The notes: generated by a model not told the origin, from the sequence alone. A stretch of DNA of 64,000 bases from Haemophilus seminalis (GCF_006384255.1 NZ_VCED01000002.1:62001-126000), one strand, 5' to 3'. Positions 16,265-27,675 are shown, numbered from the stretch's first letter. A program made the numbers and translations.

Positions 16265-19200
16265 TTATTTGAAATTTATTCTCGCATTTCTAAAAATTCG
16301 CATCCATGCGCCATCTTCAGACCAATTTTCTGGATACCATGAGTTACTCACAGCTCGGAATACACGCTCTGGGTGTGGCATCATCGCAGCAATACGACCA
16401 TCAACGTTAGAAATTGCGGTAATCCCTAATGCCGAGCCATTTGGGTTAGCTGGATAGGTTTCAGTCACATTTAAATGGCTGTCGATATATTGTGCCACAA
16501 TCAAGTTTTGCGCTTGAAGTGCGGTCAAATTCTCAGTAGTTTTGAATTCTACGCGACCCTCACCATGAGAAACGGCAATCGGCATATGTGAACCTGCCAT
16601 GCCTTTAAACCACAATGAGTTGGTATCGTTAATTTTTACCATCGCGGCACGAGCTTCAAAGCGTTCTGACTTATTACGCACGAAACGTGGCCAGTTTTCT
16701 GCACCAGGGATAATTTCTGCAAGAGTGGAGATAAATTGACAGCCGTTACATACGCCTAATGAAAGGGTGTTTTCATTGGCGAAGAATTGGCTGAATTGAT
16801 CGCGTAATTGTGGGTTAAATAAAATGGATTTCGCCCAGCCACCGCCAGCGCCCAATACGTCACCGTAAGAGAAGCCACCACAGGCCACCATCGCGTTGAA
16901 GTCGTTTAAGTTGTAACGACCTACCATTAAATCGCTCATGTGAACATCAATCGCCGCAAAGCCTGCACAGTCAAAAGCAGCTGCCATTTCAACGTGGCTG
17001 TTTACGCCTTGTTCACGTAATACGGCCACTTTCGGTTTCACGCCTTTGCTGATGTACGGCGCAGCAATATCTTTATTCACATCATAGGTTAAGTGAGCGG
17101 ATAAACCTTTATTGTCTATTGCTTTTTTCGCTTCAAATTCTTGGTCAGCACATTCTGGGTTATCACGTAAGCGTTGCATTTGGTGAGTGAGCTCTGCCCA
17201 AATACCGCGTAATTCAGAGCGTTTTTCGCTTAATAGTTTTTTGCTGCCGCGCGTGATTTCAAAACGATCTTCTGAGGTTACATAGCCGAGTTCATGTGTT
17301 AAACCAAGCAAATCATGGGATTTTAATACTTCACTCACGGCACTTAATTCTCGTTCTGACACTTGGAGCACTGCACCTAATTCTTCATTGAATAACACGG
17401 CTAAATCATTGTCGCCTAATGCAGAAATATCCACATCTACGCCACAGTTACCCGCAAATGCCATTTCTGCAAGGGTGGTAATTAAACCACCGTCGGAACG
17501 GTCGTGGTAAGCCAATAATTTACGCTCTGCTACTAATGCTTGCATTGCATCAAAGAAGTGTTTCAGTTTAGCGACATTCACCACATCAGCTGGTTTGTCA
17601 CCTAATTGTTTATACACTTGCGCAAGTGCGGTCGCGCCTAAGCGATTTTTTCTTTCGCCTAAATCAATCAACAATAAACGGCTTTCGCCTTTGTCTGTAC
17701 GTAATTGAGGTGTCACGGTTTTGCGGACATCTTCCACACGAGCAAAAGCTGAAATCACTAAAGAAAGCGGAGCTGTAACCGATTTTTTCTCGCCATTTTC
17801 TTCCCAAGTGGTTTTCATCGACATGGAGTCTTTACCCACTGGAATGGTAATGCCTAACGCAGGGCAAAGTTCTTCACCGACTGCTTTCACCGCTTCATAT
17901 AAGCCAGCGTCTTCACCACCATGACCCGCTGCAGACATCCAGTTTGCAGAAAGTTTGATACGTTTAATATCGCCAATGTTAGTGCCCGCAATGTTAGTGA
18001 TAGATTCAGCCACCGCTAAACGTGCAGAAGCACCAAAGTCTAATAACGCTACAGGTGCTCGTTCACCCATAGCCATGGCTTCACCGTGATAGCTGTCTAA
18101 TGATGCAGTTGTGACGGCCACATCAGACACCGGAATTTGCCATGGGCCAACCATTTGATCGCGCGCCACCATACCGGTTACCGAACGGTCGCCAATAGTG
18201 ATTAAGAACGTTTTTTCTGCCACCACCGGTAAGCGTAATACGCGATGGAAAGCTTCTTTTAATTGAATATTTTCTGTTGCAAGCGGTCGATTTTCGACAG
18301 TTTTTGACGAAACCTCGCGTGTCATTTTCGGGGTTTTGCCTAATAACACATTCATTGGCAAATCAATTGGGTTATTGCCGAAATGGCTATCGTGCAAGGT
18401 TAAATGTTTCTCTTCCGTTGCCTCACCAATGACCGCAAACGGTGCACGTTCACGTTCACAAAGTGCGGTAAATAATTCGAGTTTTTCTGGCGCAACCGCT
18501 AAGACATAACGTTCTTGCGATTCGTTACACCAAATTTCTAATGGCGACATGCCTTTTTCATCGCAAAGGATGGAGCGTAAATCAAATTTACCGCCACGTT
18601 CGCCATCATGCACCAATTCAGGCATCGCATTGGATAAACCGCCAGCGCCCACATCGTGAATAAAGAGAATTGGATTTTCATCACCTAATTGCCAACAGCG
18701 ATCAATCACCTCTTGGCAACGACGTTCCATTTCTGGGTTTTCACGTTGAACAGAGGCAAAATCTAAATCTTCTTTTGATTTCCCGCTGTCCATCGAAGAC
18801 GCTGCGCCACCGCCTAAGCCGATGTTCATCGCTGGGCCGCCTAAGACGATCAATTTAGCACCAACTGGAATTTCGCCTTTTTGAACGTGTTCGCCACGAA
18901 TGTTACCGATACCGCCCGCCAACATAATCGGCTTGTGGTAACCGCGCACTTCTTCGCCATTGAAGCTGTTCACTTTCTCTTCATAGGTACGGAAATAACC
19001 CAATAACGCAGGACGACCAAACTCGTTGTTAAATGCAGCACCCCCTAATGGGCCTTCAATCATAATATCTAAGGCTGAGGCAATACGATTTGGTTTAGAA
19101 AGTGGATTTTCCCAAGGTTGTTCAAAGTTTGGAATAATAAGGTTTGATACGGAGAAACCCGTTAAACCTGCTTTTGGTTTTGCACCACGACCCGTTGCCC

Positions 19201-20158
19201 CCTCATCACGAATCTCACCGCCCGAACCTGTTGCGGCACCTGGGAATGGCGAAATTGCGGTTGGGTGGTTGTGGGTTTCCACTTTCATTAAGATATGCGC
19301 TTCTTCATTGTGATAGCGATATTGCCCATCTTGATCTGCAAAGAAACGGCCGACTTTTGAGCCTTCCATTACTGCTGCATTATCTTTATAGGCTGAAAGC
19401 ACGAAATCAGGGGTTTTCTCAAAGGTATTTTTAATCATTTTAAACAGGGATTTATCCTGTTTTTTGCCGTCAATAATCCAATCTGCATTAAAGATTTTAT
19501 GACGGCAGTGTTCAGAGTTAGCTTGCGCAAACATATAAAGTTCAATATCGTGTGGATTGCGCCCTAATTGGGTAAAGTTTTCCACTAAATAATCAATTTC
19601 ATCTTCTGCCAGTGCCAGGCCTAATTCTACGTTAGCAGTGACCAACGCTTCACGTCCACCTTTCAAAATATCCACGGTTTTAAACGGTTTCGGATCTTGA
19701 TGTCGGAATAAAATCTCTGCATCTTCAGGACGACGCACCACGGTTTCCATCATTCTGTCGTGTAAAAGTGCGGTCAATTTTTCTGTTGTTTTTTCATCAA
19801 GCGGTTGGCTTAACTCAAAATAATACGCCAAACCACGCTCAATACGCTCCACTTCACTTAAACTACAGTTATGCGCAATATCGGTCGCTTTAGAAGACCA
19901 AGAAGAAATCGTGCCAACACGTGGAATCACGATAAAAGTTTCGCCTTTGGCTTCATGTTCTGCCAAAGTTGGACCGTAATGTAACAACGCTTTTAATTTT
20001 GCTTCCTGCTCGCTAACAAGCGGTCGATTTAATTCCAAAAAATGCAAGTATTCCGCGTAAACTGATTTCACCGGTAATTGATTTTGTTGGAATTTTTGCA
20101 TTAAGCCTTGAATACGGAATTCAGAAAGGGCGGGTGAGCCACGAAAAGTTTGAAACAT
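16265..20158 (-). CDS. purL: Phosphoribosylformylglycinamidine synthase PurL
   Basis: This large single-chain enzyme converts FGAR, glutamine and ATP to FGAM, step four of purine synthesis. From ATG 20158 ([14 protein letters not shown]) it has 1,297 residues, the size of the proteobacterial large form. It has an N-terminal PurS-like domain, two synthetase halves ([33 protein letters not shown]), and a C-terminal glutaminase with the nucleophile in LGVCNGCQ and the [10 protein letters not shown] histidine. An upstream extension to 20251 lacks a ribosome binding site and would overlap the PurR operator. Partial duplicates of both of its ends flank it at 15160-15420 and 22362-23087. Confidence 0.98.
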   Translation of the reverse strand: MFQTFRGSPALSEFRIQGLMQKFQQNQLPVKSVYAEYLHFLELNRPLVSEQEAKLKALLHYGPTLAEHEAKGETFIVIPRVGTISSWSSKATDIAHNCSLSEVERIERGLAYYFELSQPLDEKTTEKLTALLHDRMMETVVRRPEDAEILFRHQDPKPFKTVDILKGGREALVTANVELGLALAEDEIDYLVENFTQLGRNPHDIELYMFAQANSEHCRHKIFNADWIIDGKKQDKSLFKMIKNTFEKTPDFVLSAYKDNAAVMEGSKVGRFFADQDGQYRYHNEEAHILMKVETHNHPTAISPFPGAATGSGGEIRDEGATGRGAKPKAGLTGFSVSNLIIPNFEQPWENPLSKPNRIASALDIMIEGPLGGAAFNNEFGRPALLGYFRTYEEKVNSFNGEEVRGYHKPIMLAGGIGNIRGEHVQKGEIPVGAKLIVLGGPAMNIGLGGGAASSMDSGKSKEDLDFASVQRENPEMERRCQEVIDRCWQLGDENPILFIHDVGAGGLSNAMPELVHDGERGGKFDLRSILCDEKGMSPLEIWCNESQERYVLAVAPEKLELFTALCERERAPFAVIGEATEEKHLTLHDSHFGNNPIDLPMNVLLGKTPKMTREVSSKTVENRPLATENIQLKEAFHRVLRLPVVAEKTFLITIGDRSVTGMVARDQMVGPWQIPVSDVAVTTASLDSYHGEAMAMGERAPVALLDFGASARLAVAESITNIAGTNIGDIKRIKLSANWMSAAGHGGEDAGLYEAVKAVGEELCPALGITIPVGKDSMSMKTTWEENGEKKSVTAPLSLVISAFARVEDVRKTVTPQLRTDKGESRLLLIDLGERKNRLGATALAQVYKQLGDKPADVVNVAKLKHFFDAMQALVAERKLLAYHDRSDGGLITTLAEMAFAGNCGVDVDISALGDNDLAVLFNEELGAVLQVSERELSAVSEVLKSHDLLGLTHELGYVTSEDRFEITRGSKKLLSEKRSELRGIWAELTHQMQRLRDNPECADQEFEAKKAIDNKGLSAHLTYDVNKDIAAPYISKGVKPKVAVLREQGVNSHVEMAAAFDCAGFAAIDVHMSDLMVGRYNLNDFNAMVACGGFSYGDVLGAGGGWAKSILFNPQLRDQFSQFFANENTLSLGVCNGCQFISTLAEIIPGAENWPRFVRNKSERFEARAAMVKINDTNSLWFKGMAGSHMPIAVSHGEGRVEFKTTENLTALQAQNLIVAQYIDSHLNVTETYPANPNGSALGITAISNVDGRIAAMMPHPERVFRAVSNSWYPENWSEDGAWMRIFRNARINFK

Positions 20159-20222
20159 ACGGGTACCTTTGAGTTGTGTTTGAGGTAAAAATCGCGGGCT
20201 ATTATAAAGGAAAAACACCAAA

Positions 20223-20238
20223 ACGAAAACGTTTGCGT
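20223..20238 (-). promoter_or_regulatory. PurR operator of purL
   Basis: On the minus strand this reads ACGCAAACGTTTTCGT, one base from the PurR palindrome ACGCAAACGTTTGCGT, 65 bp before the purL start. It predicts purine repression. The identical site recurs at 23072-23087 in the 5' duplicate. Confidence 0.85.
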
Positions 20239-20333
20239 CAATCATTTTCAATGATTTTAGGTAAGAGAAAGCATATAATCATCAAGTAAATTCAAAAACA
20301 ATCCAAAAACTAACCGCACTTTGAGGCGTCACT

Positions 20334-21131
20334 ATGATCATCAACGACATCAATTTCAACGATCTCTACCAACAACATCTAAAAGCCTGTAATCACTATA
20401 ATCTTCCACCAACAAAGTGGGATAAAAAAGCCCCTAAAATGGCTGAGAACTTAGTGGGCAAACCAAGCCGTTATAACGAAACGTTGCTTAAAGCCATGAA
20501 TGTGCAACCCAATGAAACCGTATTAGATATCGGCTGTGGCCCCGGCACCTTTGTGATTCCTTTAGCCCAACAATGCCAAGCTGTGTATGCCCTCGATTAC
20601 AGCCAAGGCATGTTAGAGATGGTTCAGCAATATAAAGAAAAGCATCAACTGAATAATATTACGCTTCTACATAAATCATGGTCGGATAACTGGGATGATG
20701 TACCTCAAGCAGATGTAATACTCGCCTCTCGCTCGACGCTTGTGGACGATTTAGATGACATGATTGAAAAGCTACAAAGTAAGGCGAAAAAACGCGTCTT
20801 TTTAACCTCGGTGACACAACGCCATTTTCTCGATGAAGGTGTATTTGAAGCCATTGGTCGTGATGATGTGGGCTTTCCGACTTATATTTATTTAGTCAAT
20901 CGCCTTTACCAAAAAGGCATTCACGCGAATGTGAGTTTTATTGAAACCGAATCAGGCCATTTCCAAGGTGAAACCTTTGAGGATTTATTAAATTCTGTGG
21001 AGTTTTCTCTCGGCAATCTCACTGAAAAAGAAAAACAAGATTTGGCTCAATTCTATCAACAAAAACAAACTAATAACAACCCAATAAAACACGGACAACG
21101 TAAATGGGCGTTAATTTGGTGGGAAGTTTAA
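20334..21131 (+). CDS. Class I SAM-dependent methyltransferase
   Basis: The 265-residue protein has the Rossmann methyltransferase motifs: VLDIGCGPGTFVIPLA (motif I, about 63-78), a following acidic loop (YALDYSQGML) and ASRSTLVDD. It has no signal peptide. Neither the methyl acceptor nor the pathway can be read from the sequence. It starts with GAGG seven bases before ATG and an uptake signal just upstream. It lies divergent from purL inside the purL-flanked segment, so it probably arrived with that segment. Confidence 0.85.
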   Translation: MIINDINFNDLYQQHLKACNHYNLPPTKWDKKAPKMAENLVGKPSRYNETLLKAMNVQPNETVLDIGCGPGTFVIPLAQQCQAVYALDYSQGMLEMVQQYKEKHQLNNITLLHKSWSDNWDDVPQADVILASRSTLVDDLDDMIEKLQSKAKKRVFLTSVTQRHFLDEGVFEAIGRDDVGFPTYIYLVNRLYQKGIHANVSFIETESGHFQGETFEDLLNSVEFSLGNLTEKEKQDLAQFYQQKQTNNNPIKHGQRKWALIWWEV

Positions 21132-21283
21132 GAAAATATAAGTATTGTAATTTACTTTTAAATTAAAACACTTAACCTTATAAAATTAACTAACTCATAG
21201 ACAAATTGAATTTCTAATGATACAGTCCAGTCTGATACCTTTGAAGGTATTTTATGTCTACTTTTTCAATAAGGAATATTAGT

Positions 21284-22198
21284 ATGTTTTCTTTAAATCA
21301 TGTTTTAAAATTTGGTACTACAGCATTAGCCGTTTTAGTATTATCTGCGTGTGGTAGCAGCGGCGGTGGTAGTAGTAATCCAAATGCTTCAGCCTCAACC
21401 AATCAGACTAAGCAAAGTCAGCCAAGTACTACTGCTAATAATATGACTCAGCAACCAAGTACTACTACATCTACAAACAATCAGACAGCATCAAGCCAAT
21501 CTACTCCAACTGAAAATGTGGCTCAACCATCAAACCCTAATACTCAAAGTGGTAATACTAATCGAGCACTCACAGATAAACATGTTGGTTTCATCATACC
21601 TAAAAAAGGCGGAACTATTCAAACCGCATCCATTTCTGGCAATCCAAATCTTTATGTGCTAGATGTTGAAGGTAAAAGTATTGATATAATTCCTGCCGGG
21701 ATGGGGGGTGGAAAGGTTCTCAAAATCACGGCCAACAATATTACCCGCATAGTTAACGGTTCATTATATAAAAATGTACGTTGGGGATTAATTACAGAGG
21801 ACAGCCTAAATAATTATTACTTAGTCTCTTACGGTATCAATCCTACAACCGATATGCCAACTAGTGGTAGCGCTACCTATGTTGGTCAAGGTGTACACGG
21901 TTACGCAAATAGTGGTTCAGCTATTGATACGTATCGCTTAAGTAACGCAAAATTTAATGTAAATTTTGCTGATAAATCATTTGAAGGCACTATTACTCCA
22001 GATGATGGAAAAGCATTTGGCAATATCAACGAGGTTAAACTTTCTGCGAAAATTGATGGTAACCAATTCCACGGTAAAACTGCTGAAGGTACAGAAGCTG
22101 TCGGTCGTTTCTACGGAAATAACGCTAGTGAGTTAGCTGGTAGTTATGTAAATGAAAAAGCCTCTTACATTGGCGTATTCGGCGCACAAAAACAATAA
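21284..22198 (+). CDS. TbpB-barrel surface lipoprotein (Slam-substrate type)
   Basis: From ATG 21284 (AAGGA eight bases upstream) the 304-residue protein has a lipoprotein signal (LAVLVLSACGS). A low-complexity Ser/Thr/Gln/Asn linker of about 70 residues follows, then a C-terminal eight-strand barrel of the transferrin-binding-protein-B type. Its final signature is FHGKTAEGTEAVGRFYGNNASELAGSY and GVFGAQKQ. Such barrels occur in TbpB, factor-H-binding protein, NHBA and hemophilin-like proteins, which Slam proteins move to the surface or release. The ligand is unknown; no Slam gene is in the window. It lies in the purL-flanked segment. Confidence 0.8.
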   Translation: MFSLNHVLKFGTTALAVLVLSACGSSGGGSSNPNASASTNQTKQSQPSTTANNMTQQPSTTTSTNNQTASSQSTPTENVAQPSNPNTQSGNTNRALTDKHVGFIIPKKGGTIQTASISGNPNLYVLDVEGKSIDIIPAGMGGGKVLKITANNITRIVNGSLYKNVRWGLITEDSLNNYYLVSYGINPTTDMPTSGSATYVGQGVHGYANSGSAIDTYRLSNAKFNVNFADKSFEGTITPDDGKAFGNINEVKLSAKIDGNQFHGKTAEGTEAVGRFYGNNASELAGSYVNEKASYIGVFGAQKQ

Positions 22199-22217
22199 TT
22201 AGTTTTAATCCTAACAT

Positions 22218-22246
22218 AATAAAGCAAGCTTAGTGCTTGCTTTATT
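22218..22246 (+). terminator. Terminator of the lipoprotein gene
   Basis: AATAAAGCAAGC (22218-22229) pairs perfectly with 22235-22246 over a 5-nt loop and is followed by a T-rich stretch. Confidence 0.88.
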
Positions 22247-22275
22247 TTTATAAAAAAACGAGATAATGTAATAAA

Positions 22276-22361
22276 TTAAAGAATCTCTAATAACTTCGCA
22301 AAGTCATCAAACACCCAATCTGGGTTTGATTCAGCAATCGGAATGTTGTAGCGGTATTTGG
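22276..22361 (-). pseudogene. Foreign 3' gene tail fused to the purL 5' remnant
   Basis: The purL remnant frame leaves purL similarity after MFAQANS and continues [28 protein letters not shown] to a stop. The ending resembles the C-terminus of HAD-superfamily phosphatases (DWV-x-x-F-x-x-LL), so it may be the last 28 codons of such a gene. The identification is weak. Confidence 0.35.
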
Positions 22362-23087
22362 CAGAGTTGGCTTGCGCGAACATATAAAGTTCAATATCGT
22401 GCGGATTGCGCCCTAATTGGGTGAAGTTTTCCACCAAATAATCAATTTCATCTTCGGCCAGTGCTAAACCTAATTCTACGTTAGCTGTGACCAAGGCTTC
22501 ACGTCCGCCTTTTAAAATATCCACGGTTTTAAACGGTTTCGGATCTTGATGACGGAATAAAATTTCCGCATCTTGCGGATTGCGCACCACCGTTTCCATC
22601 ATTCTGTCGTGTAAAAGTGCGGTCAATTTTTCTGTTGTTTTTTCATCAAGCGGTTGGCTTAACTCAAAATAATACGCCAAACCACGCTCAATACGCTCCA
22701 CTTCACTTAAACCACAATTATACGCAATGTCCGTCGCTTTAGAAGATCAAGAAGAAATCGTGCCAACGCGTGGAATCACGATAAAAGTTTCGCCTTTGGC
22801 ATCGTGTTCTGCCAAGGTTGGGCCATAACGTAACAACGCTTTTAATTTTGCTTCCTGCTCGCTAACAAGCAGTCGATTTAATTCCACAAAATGCAAATAT
22901 TCCGCATAAACCGATTTCACCGGCAATTGATTTTGTTGGAATTTTTGCATTAAGCCTTGGATACGGAATTCAGAAAGGGCGGGTTAGCCACGAAAAGTTT
23001 GAAACATACGGGTACCTTTGAGTTGTGTTTGAGGTAAAAATTGCGGGCTATTATAAAGGAAAAACACCAAAACGAAAACGTTTGCGT
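22362..23087 (-). pseudogene. Decayed duplicate of the purL 5' end and promoter
   Basis: These 726 bp match 19513-20238, base for base in register, from the PurR operator (copy at 23072-23087) through codon 216 or so of PurL. At least two nonsense changes are visible: TAA in place of Ser8 (FRG-stop-PALSEF) and TGA for the Trp in SSWSSK near 22746. It cannot make PurL, but its operator and promoter could still bind PurR. Confidence 0.95.
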
Positions 23088-23101
23088 GAGCTGAAAATAA
23101 A

Positions 23102-23130
23102 ATCCCCATCTTTAAGAATTTGATGGGGAT
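23102..23130 (-). terminator. dapF terminator
   Basis: ATCCCCATC (23102-23110) pairs perfectly with GATGGGGAT (23122-23130) and is followed on the minus strand by TTTATTTT, 8 bp after the dapF stop. Confidence 0.88.
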
Positions 23131-23137
23131 AAGAAGA

Positions 23138-23962
23138 TTAAAGGGTTATAAAACCATCATATACATGGGTTGCTTCGCCAGTCATATAAAGTGGATGACC
23201 AATGCCATCCCATTCAATGATTAATGAACCGCCTGGCAAATCGACTTGAACTCGATTGTTCAATAAACCTTGCATAATTCCAACTGCAACAGCTGCACAA
23301 GCGCCACTTCCACAGGCTTGCGTTTCTCCTGCACCGCGTTCATAAACTCTAAGTTTAATATGCTCTTTATTGATGATTTGCATAAAACCAGCATTGACCC
23401 GTTCGGGGAAGCGTTCATGACTTTCTAGCAAAGGACCAAGTTGTTCAACATTTGCGGTTTGAATATCATCTACTTGTACAACACAATGAGGATTGCCCAT
23501 TGAAACGGCACCACATAAGACGGTTTGAATATCCGTGCGTAGGATGTAATTTTTCTCGAATTTATTTGCGGTAAATGGAATTTTTGCTGGCTCCCAAATA
23601 GGCTCACCCATATTCACACGAATTTGGTTATCGTCTTTTACTGTTAGAACCATATTGCCTTTTTGCGTGCTAACCGCGATGTCTTTTTTGTTAGTTAGCC
23701 CTTTTAATGTCACAAAACGAGCAAAACAGCGGGCACCATTTCCGCATTGCGAAACTTCACTTCCATCGGCATTGAAAATGCGATAATGGAAGTCGAGTTC
23801 AGGATCATAAGGTGGCTCAACAAGCAAAAGCTGATCAAAGCCAATTCCACGGTGGCGATCAGCTAAGCGTTGAATGGTTTCTGACGTGAAAAAAACATTT
23901 TGAGTAACACCATCAACTACAACAAAATCGTTGCCTAATCCGTGCATTTTGGAAAACTGCAT
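23138..23962 (-). CDS. dapF: Diaminopimelate epimerase
   Basis: DapF interconverts LL- and meso-diaminopimelate for lysine and peptidoglycan synthesis in the cytosol. The 274-residue protein is full length and starts [18 protein letters not shown]. It has both catalytic cysteines, in [17 protein letters not shown] and in [19 protein letters not shown]. The gene stands alone between the purL 5' remnant and lexA, with its own terminator. Confidence 0.98.
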   Translation of the reverse strand: MQFSKMHGLGNDFVVVDGVTQNVFFTSETIQRLADRHRGIGFDQLLLVEPPYDPELDFHYRIFNADGSEVSQCGNGARCFARFVTLKGLTNKKDIAVSTQKGNMVLTVKDDNQIRVNMGEPIWEPAKIPFTANKFEKNYILRTDIQTVLCGAVSMGNPHCVVQVDDIQTANVEQLGPLLESHERFPERVNAGFMQIINKEHIKLRVYERGAGETQACGSGACAAVAVGIMQGLLNNRVQVDLPGGSLIIEWDGIGHPLYMTGEATHVYDGFITL

Positions 23963-24047
23963 TTTTCCATCCTTTATTTAAATTCAAGATTGATTGCATT
24001 ATAGAGAGCGGTAAAAAGAATGGCAAATTCAGAATTTTAAACTAAGA

Positions 24048-24085
24048 AAAGTACGGTAAAACACAGGAAATTTTTACCGCACTTT
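24048..24085 (-). terminator. lexA terminator built from an uptake-signal pair
   Basis: AAAGTACGGTAAAA (24048-24061) pairs with 24072-24085 with one mismatch. The right arm contains an exact uptake signal, ACCGCACTT. It lies 20 bp after the lexA stop. Confidence 0.8.
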
Positions 24086-24104
24086 ATTCGCTAATTTACT
24101 CAGA

Positions 24105-24728
24105 TTACATCCAAGCATTATTGCGAATGATCCCTACGGCAATGCCTTCAATCTCAAAGTTTTCTTGCTCTTCAAGATTTACCACGATTGGATCAAATTC
24201 TTCATTTTCTGCGTGTAGATAAATGATAGAACCTTTTTTCTCAAGGCGTTTTACCGTCACTTCATCTTCAATACGGGCAACGACAATTTGTCCATTACGT
24301 ACATCCTTGGTGCTATGTACAGCTAATAAATCACCATCTAAGATACCAATGTCTTTCATGGATTGGCCATAAACTTTGAGTAAGAAATCGGCTTGTGGTT
24401 TAAACATATCGGCATCTACGCGATAAGTTGCTTCGATATGTTGTTCTGCAAGAATAGGTTCTCCAGCCGCTACGCGCCCCACGAGTGGTAAACCATCAAA
24501 TTCTTCATTTGCGCTATTGTCTAAAATGCGGATACCGCGAGATGCGCCTGGAATAATTTCAATCGCACCTTTGCGTGAAAGCGCTTTTAAATGTTCTTCT
24601 GCAGCATTGGGTGATTTAAAGCCTAATTCTCGAGAGATTTCGGCTCGTGTTGGTGGCATGCCTGTTGTTTCTAAATGACGTTTTAATAAATCCAACACTT
24701 CTTGTTGGCGTGCTGTTAATGGTCTCAT
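24105..24728 (-). CDS. lexA: SOS repressor LexA
   Basis: LexA represses the DNA-damage response and cleaves itself when RecA is activated. From ATG 24728 ([18 protein letters not shown]) it has 207 residues. The N-terminal winged helix is followed by the Ala-Gly cleavage site in GRVAAGEP, the catalytic Ser in [10 protein letters not shown], and Lys in [10 protein letters not shown]. The longer frame to 24779 would start inside its own operators and is rejected. Two LexA boxes at 24737-24772 show autoregulation. Confidence 0.98.
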   Translation of the reverse strand: MRPLTARQQEVLDLLKRHLETTGMPPTRAEISRELGFKSPNAAEEHLKALSRKGAIEIIPGASRGIRILDNSANEEFDGLPLVGRVAAGEPILAEQHIEATYRVDADMFKPQADFLLKVYGQSMKDIGILDGDLLAVHSTKDVRNGQIVVARIEDEVTVKRLEKKGSIIYLHAENEEFDPIVVNLEEQENFEIEGIAVGIIRNNAWM

Positions 24729-24736
24729 ATACACTC

Positions 24737-24772
24737 CTGTTTTTAAATACAGATAACTGGTATTGTATACAG
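24737..24772. promoter_or_regulatory. Two LexA boxes
   Basis: CTGTTTTTAAATACAG (24737-24752) and CTGGTATTGTATACAG (24757-24772) both fit CTG-N10-CAG, with starts 20 bp apart. They lie in front of lexA. They are about 130 bp from the plsB start and might also affect that promoter. Confidence 0.92.
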
Positions 24773-24902
24773 ATTGCATGAAGTTGCAATAGTTATTTTT
24801 TAAATCTGTGTATTAGGTCACATTCTTCCACCAAATTTTTTAAAGCGGTTGAGATCGGATGTGTTAAAATATTTTAAATTTACAACAAAGAGAAAATTTA
24901 TC

Positions 24903-27329
24903 ATGGCAAATTTTGTAAATATGTATCGTCAATTATTGAGCTTGCCTCTGTCAGTATTAGTGAAAAATAATCCAATTCCAGCCAATCCGATAGAAGAGCT
25001 TTCCCTCAATATTCACCAACCTGTTGTTTATGTTTTGCCTTATACCTCTCAAACCGATTTCGTTATTTTCCGTCGAAATTGTTTGGCGTTAGGTTTGCCT
25101 GATCCTGCTGAGAAAAATGAAATTGATGGTGTGAAGTTGCCTCGTTATGTGTATTTAGATGAGGGACGTCGTATTTTTAAATCGAAAGGTGCGAAAGATG
25201 AAACTACCACGATCTTCAATAAATACCTCGAATTACACCGCACTTCTGAGAGTTTAGATGTGCAACTTATTCCAGTCTCCGTTCTTTGGGGGCGTTCTCC
25301 TGGGCATGAAGATAAATCCGGCTTGCCTAACTTGCGTTTGTTAAATGGCATGCAAAAAACTTTTGCTGCTATTTGGTTTGGACGTGATACCTTTGTACGT
25401 TTTTCTCAAGCTGTTTCATTACGTTATATGGTGAATGAGCATGGCTCTGATGAAAAAATTGCGCAAAAGCTGGCTCGAGTTGCAAAAATGCATTTTGCTA
25501 AACAGCGTATTTCTGCCACAGGCCCGCGTTTACCGAATCGCCAAGCTATGTTTAATAAATTATTGCAATCAGAAGCGATTCAACGTGCGATTGAAGATGA
25601 AGCAAAATCGAAAAATATCAGTATTGAAAAAGCGCAAAAAGAAGCGCATAAGATTTTGGATGAAATCGCTGCAGATGTAAGCCATTCAAGTTTACGAGCC
25701 GTTGATCGTTTTTTACGTTGGCTTTGGAATAAACTTTATTCTGGTATTGATGTGCAAAATGCAGATCGCGTACGTAAATTAGCACTTGAAGGTCATGAGA
25801 TTGTTTATGTTCCTTGCCACCGCAGCCACATTGACTATCTATTGCTTTCTTATGTGCTTTATCATCAAGGGCTTGTTCCACCGCATATCGCAGCAGGAAT
25901 TAATTTAAACTTCTGGCCTGTGGGTAGAATGTTCCGCAGTTGGGGGGCATTCTTTATTCGTCGCACTTTTAAAGGAAACAGATTATATTCCTCCATTTTC
26001 CGTGAATATTTATCAGAGTTATTCCATCGTGGTTATTCGGTAGAATATTTTATTGAGGGTGGTCGTTCTCGCACTGGCCGTTTACTTGCGCCAAAAACAG
26101 GTATGATGTCGATGACACTTCAAGCCTTGCAACATAATCAAACTCGTCCAATTTCTGTTGTTCCAGTTTATGTAGGCTATGAGCATGTATTAGAAGTGGA
26201 TACTTACGCAAAAGAATTACGTGGTGCGGCGAAAGAAAAAGAAAATGCGGGTTTAGTACTCCGTGTAATTAAAAAATTGCGTAATCTTGGACAAGGCTTT
26301 GTCAATTTTGGTGAGCCAATTACGCTTTCAAACTATTTGAGCCAACATTTCCCTGATTGGAAAGAGCAAAACAACGAAGAAAAACCACAATGGTTTGCTC
26401 CTGCAGTTGATTCTGTATCAAAACAAGTAATGGTGAACATCAATAAAGCAGCAGCAGTGAATGCAATGAATTTAGTTGGAACGGCATTATTGTCTTCTCG
26501 TCAACGTGCACTTTCTCGTGAGCAACTTTTAGAACAACTGGCGAGTTACCAACAATTACTACAAAACGTGCCTTATTCCGTAGATGTTGTATTGCCCACT
26601 GCTACGCCTGAAATGATGTTAAATCATGTATTAACGCTTGATCGTGTTGGCGTGTTAGTCGAAAAGGATAACTTCGGAGAAATTGTGCGTTTGGAACGCG
26701 CATCAGCCGTGTTGATGACTTACTATCGCAATAATATTCAACACTTATTTGTTTTGCCGTCTTTAGTTGCAAGCATCATTTTGCATTATGAGGCGATTCA
26801 AAAAGATTTATTAGTCGAAGCTGTCGGCAAGATTTATCCGTTCTTAAAAGGCGAGTTATTCTTGCACTTTAGTGAAGAAGAGTTAAAAACTCAAATTCAT
26901 CAAATTATTGATGAATTTGCGCGCCAACAGGTGATTAACTCTAATGATAATTTCTTATCTATCAATAAATCGAAAGTACGTATTTTACAACTTTGGTCTG
27001 CTGGAATGCGTGAAATCTTGCAACGTTATTACATTACAGTGACAATTTTGCAAAAACAACCAGATATTTCACGTGCAGAACTGGAAAAAGAAAGTCAACT
27101 TGTCGCACAGCGTTTATCTGTATTGCATGGTATTAACGCGCCGGAGTTTTTTGATAAAGCCGTCTTCTCTATGTTTATTGCAAATTTGAAAGAGCAAGGT
27201 TATTTTGATGATAACGGCCAAGGTAACCTTGAAAAATTAGAGGCATTATCCTCTATTCTTGCACATTTAATTTCAACCGAAATTTGCCTCACCGTAAAAG
27301 GCACGGTGGCTAAAGTTGAAGATAACTAA
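24903..27329 (+). CDS. plsB: Glycerol-3-phosphate acyltransferase PlsB
   Basis: PlsB puts the first acyl chain on glycerol-3-phosphate in phospholipid synthesis at the inner membrane. From ATG 24903 ([21 protein letters not shown]) the protein has 808 residues, as in other gamma-proteobacteria; the start matches the family N-terminus better than an upstream TTG at 24849. The acyltransferase block is intact: [14 protein letters not shown] (HX4D), [22 protein letters not shown] and [11 protein letters not shown]. It is divergent from lexA, the usual gamma-proteobacterial arrangement. Confidence 0.98.
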   Translation: MANFVNMYRQLLSLPLSVLVKNNPIPANPIEELSLNIHQPVVYVLPYTSQTDFVIFRRNCLALGLPDPAEKNEIDGVKLPRYVYLDEGRRIFKSKGAKDETTTIFNKYLELHRTSESLDVQLIPVSVLWGRSPGHEDKSGLPNLRLLNGMQKTFAAIWFGRDTFVRFSQAVSLRYMVNEHGSDEKIAQKLARVAKMHFAKQRISATGPRLPNRQAMFNKLLQSEAIQRAIEDEAKSKNISIEKAQKEAHKILDEIAADVSHSSLRAVDRFLRWLWNKLYSGIDVQNADRVRKLALEGHEIVYVPCHRSHIDYLLLSYVLYHQGLVPPHIAAGINLNFWPVGRMFRSWGAFFIRRTFKGNRLYSSIFREYLSELFHRGYSVEYFIEGGRSRTGRLLAPKTGMMSMTLQALQHNQTRPISVVPVYVGYEHVLEVDTYAKELRGAAKEKENAGLVLRVIKKLRNLGQGFVNFGEPITLSNYLSQHFPDWKEQNNEEKPQWFAPAVDSVSKQVMVNINKAAAVNAMNLVGTALLSSRQRALSREQLLEQLASYQQLLQNVPYSVDVVLPTATPEMMLNHVLTLDRVGVLVEKDNFGEIVRLERASAVLMTYYRNNIQHLFVLPSLVASIILHYEAIQKDLLVEAVGKIYPFLKGELFLHFSEEELKTQIHQIIDEFARQQVINSNDNFLSINKSKVRILQLWSAGMREILQRYYITVTILQKQPDISRAELEKESQLVAQRLSVLHGINAPEFFDKAVFSMFIANLKEQGYFDDNGQGNLEKLEALSSILAHLISTEICLTVKGTVAKVEDN

Positions 27330-27348
27330 ATATTACCATGTTACAAAG

Positions 27349-27374
27349 TGCGGTGAATATTCACCGCATTTTTT
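27349..27374 (+). terminator. plsB terminator with uptake signal
   Basis: TGCGGTGAATATTCACCGCA (27349-27368) is a perfect 20-bp palindrome followed by six T. The left arm is part of the exact uptake signal AAGTGCGGT. Confidence 0.88.
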
Positions 27375-27397
27375 ATTATCAACCTGATAAATGAAAA

Positions 27398-27413
27398 TGT
27401 GATCTCCATCACA
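27398..27413. promoter_or_regulatory. Consensus CRP site
   Basis: TGTGATCTCCATCACA is a perfect TGTGA-N6-TCACA. It lies 145 bp before the outer-membrane-protein remnant at 27559 and is probably the surviving control site of the lost gene. The 145 bp between them hold no ORF that I can support. Confidence 0.7.
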
Positions 27414-27558
27414 TTTTTTATGTTTTTCGATTGTATTTTATTTTACGTGGGTGTATAACTTCTGCCGATGATGAGACAGGGAGCTCGTCGTATCTTTAAT
27501 CTACTAAGATCTATCTTTACTTAGCCTTTCAAAAAATCTCCCCCTTTTGCCGTTCTCA

Positions 27559-27675
27559 ATGATAAAGCAGTATGTTTTGTTACATAATAACCAAAATATT
27601 GCAACCAAAGCAGGGGTTGTCTTTACTCAAGGTGGTGGTGTAACTTATAACGCTGGTGTAAACTTTGAGTGGTAA
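27559..27675 (+). pseudogene. C-terminal remnant of an outer-membrane beta-barrel / autotransporter gene
   Basis: This 38-codon frame ends GVVFTQGGGVTYNAGVNFEW. The alternating hydrophobic strand with a terminal aromatic residue is the outer-membrane sorting signature, and the GVTYNAGVNFEW style fits YadA-type trimeric autotransporter anchors. There is no signal peptide or ribosome binding site. A CRP site and leader-like region remain upstream and a terminator downstream, so the body of the gene appears deleted. Confidence 0.5.

Noticed and set aside
20159-20251. N-terminal extension of PurL by 31 residues
   Set aside because: It would translate the PurR operator and lacks a ribosome binding site; the family start is at 20158.
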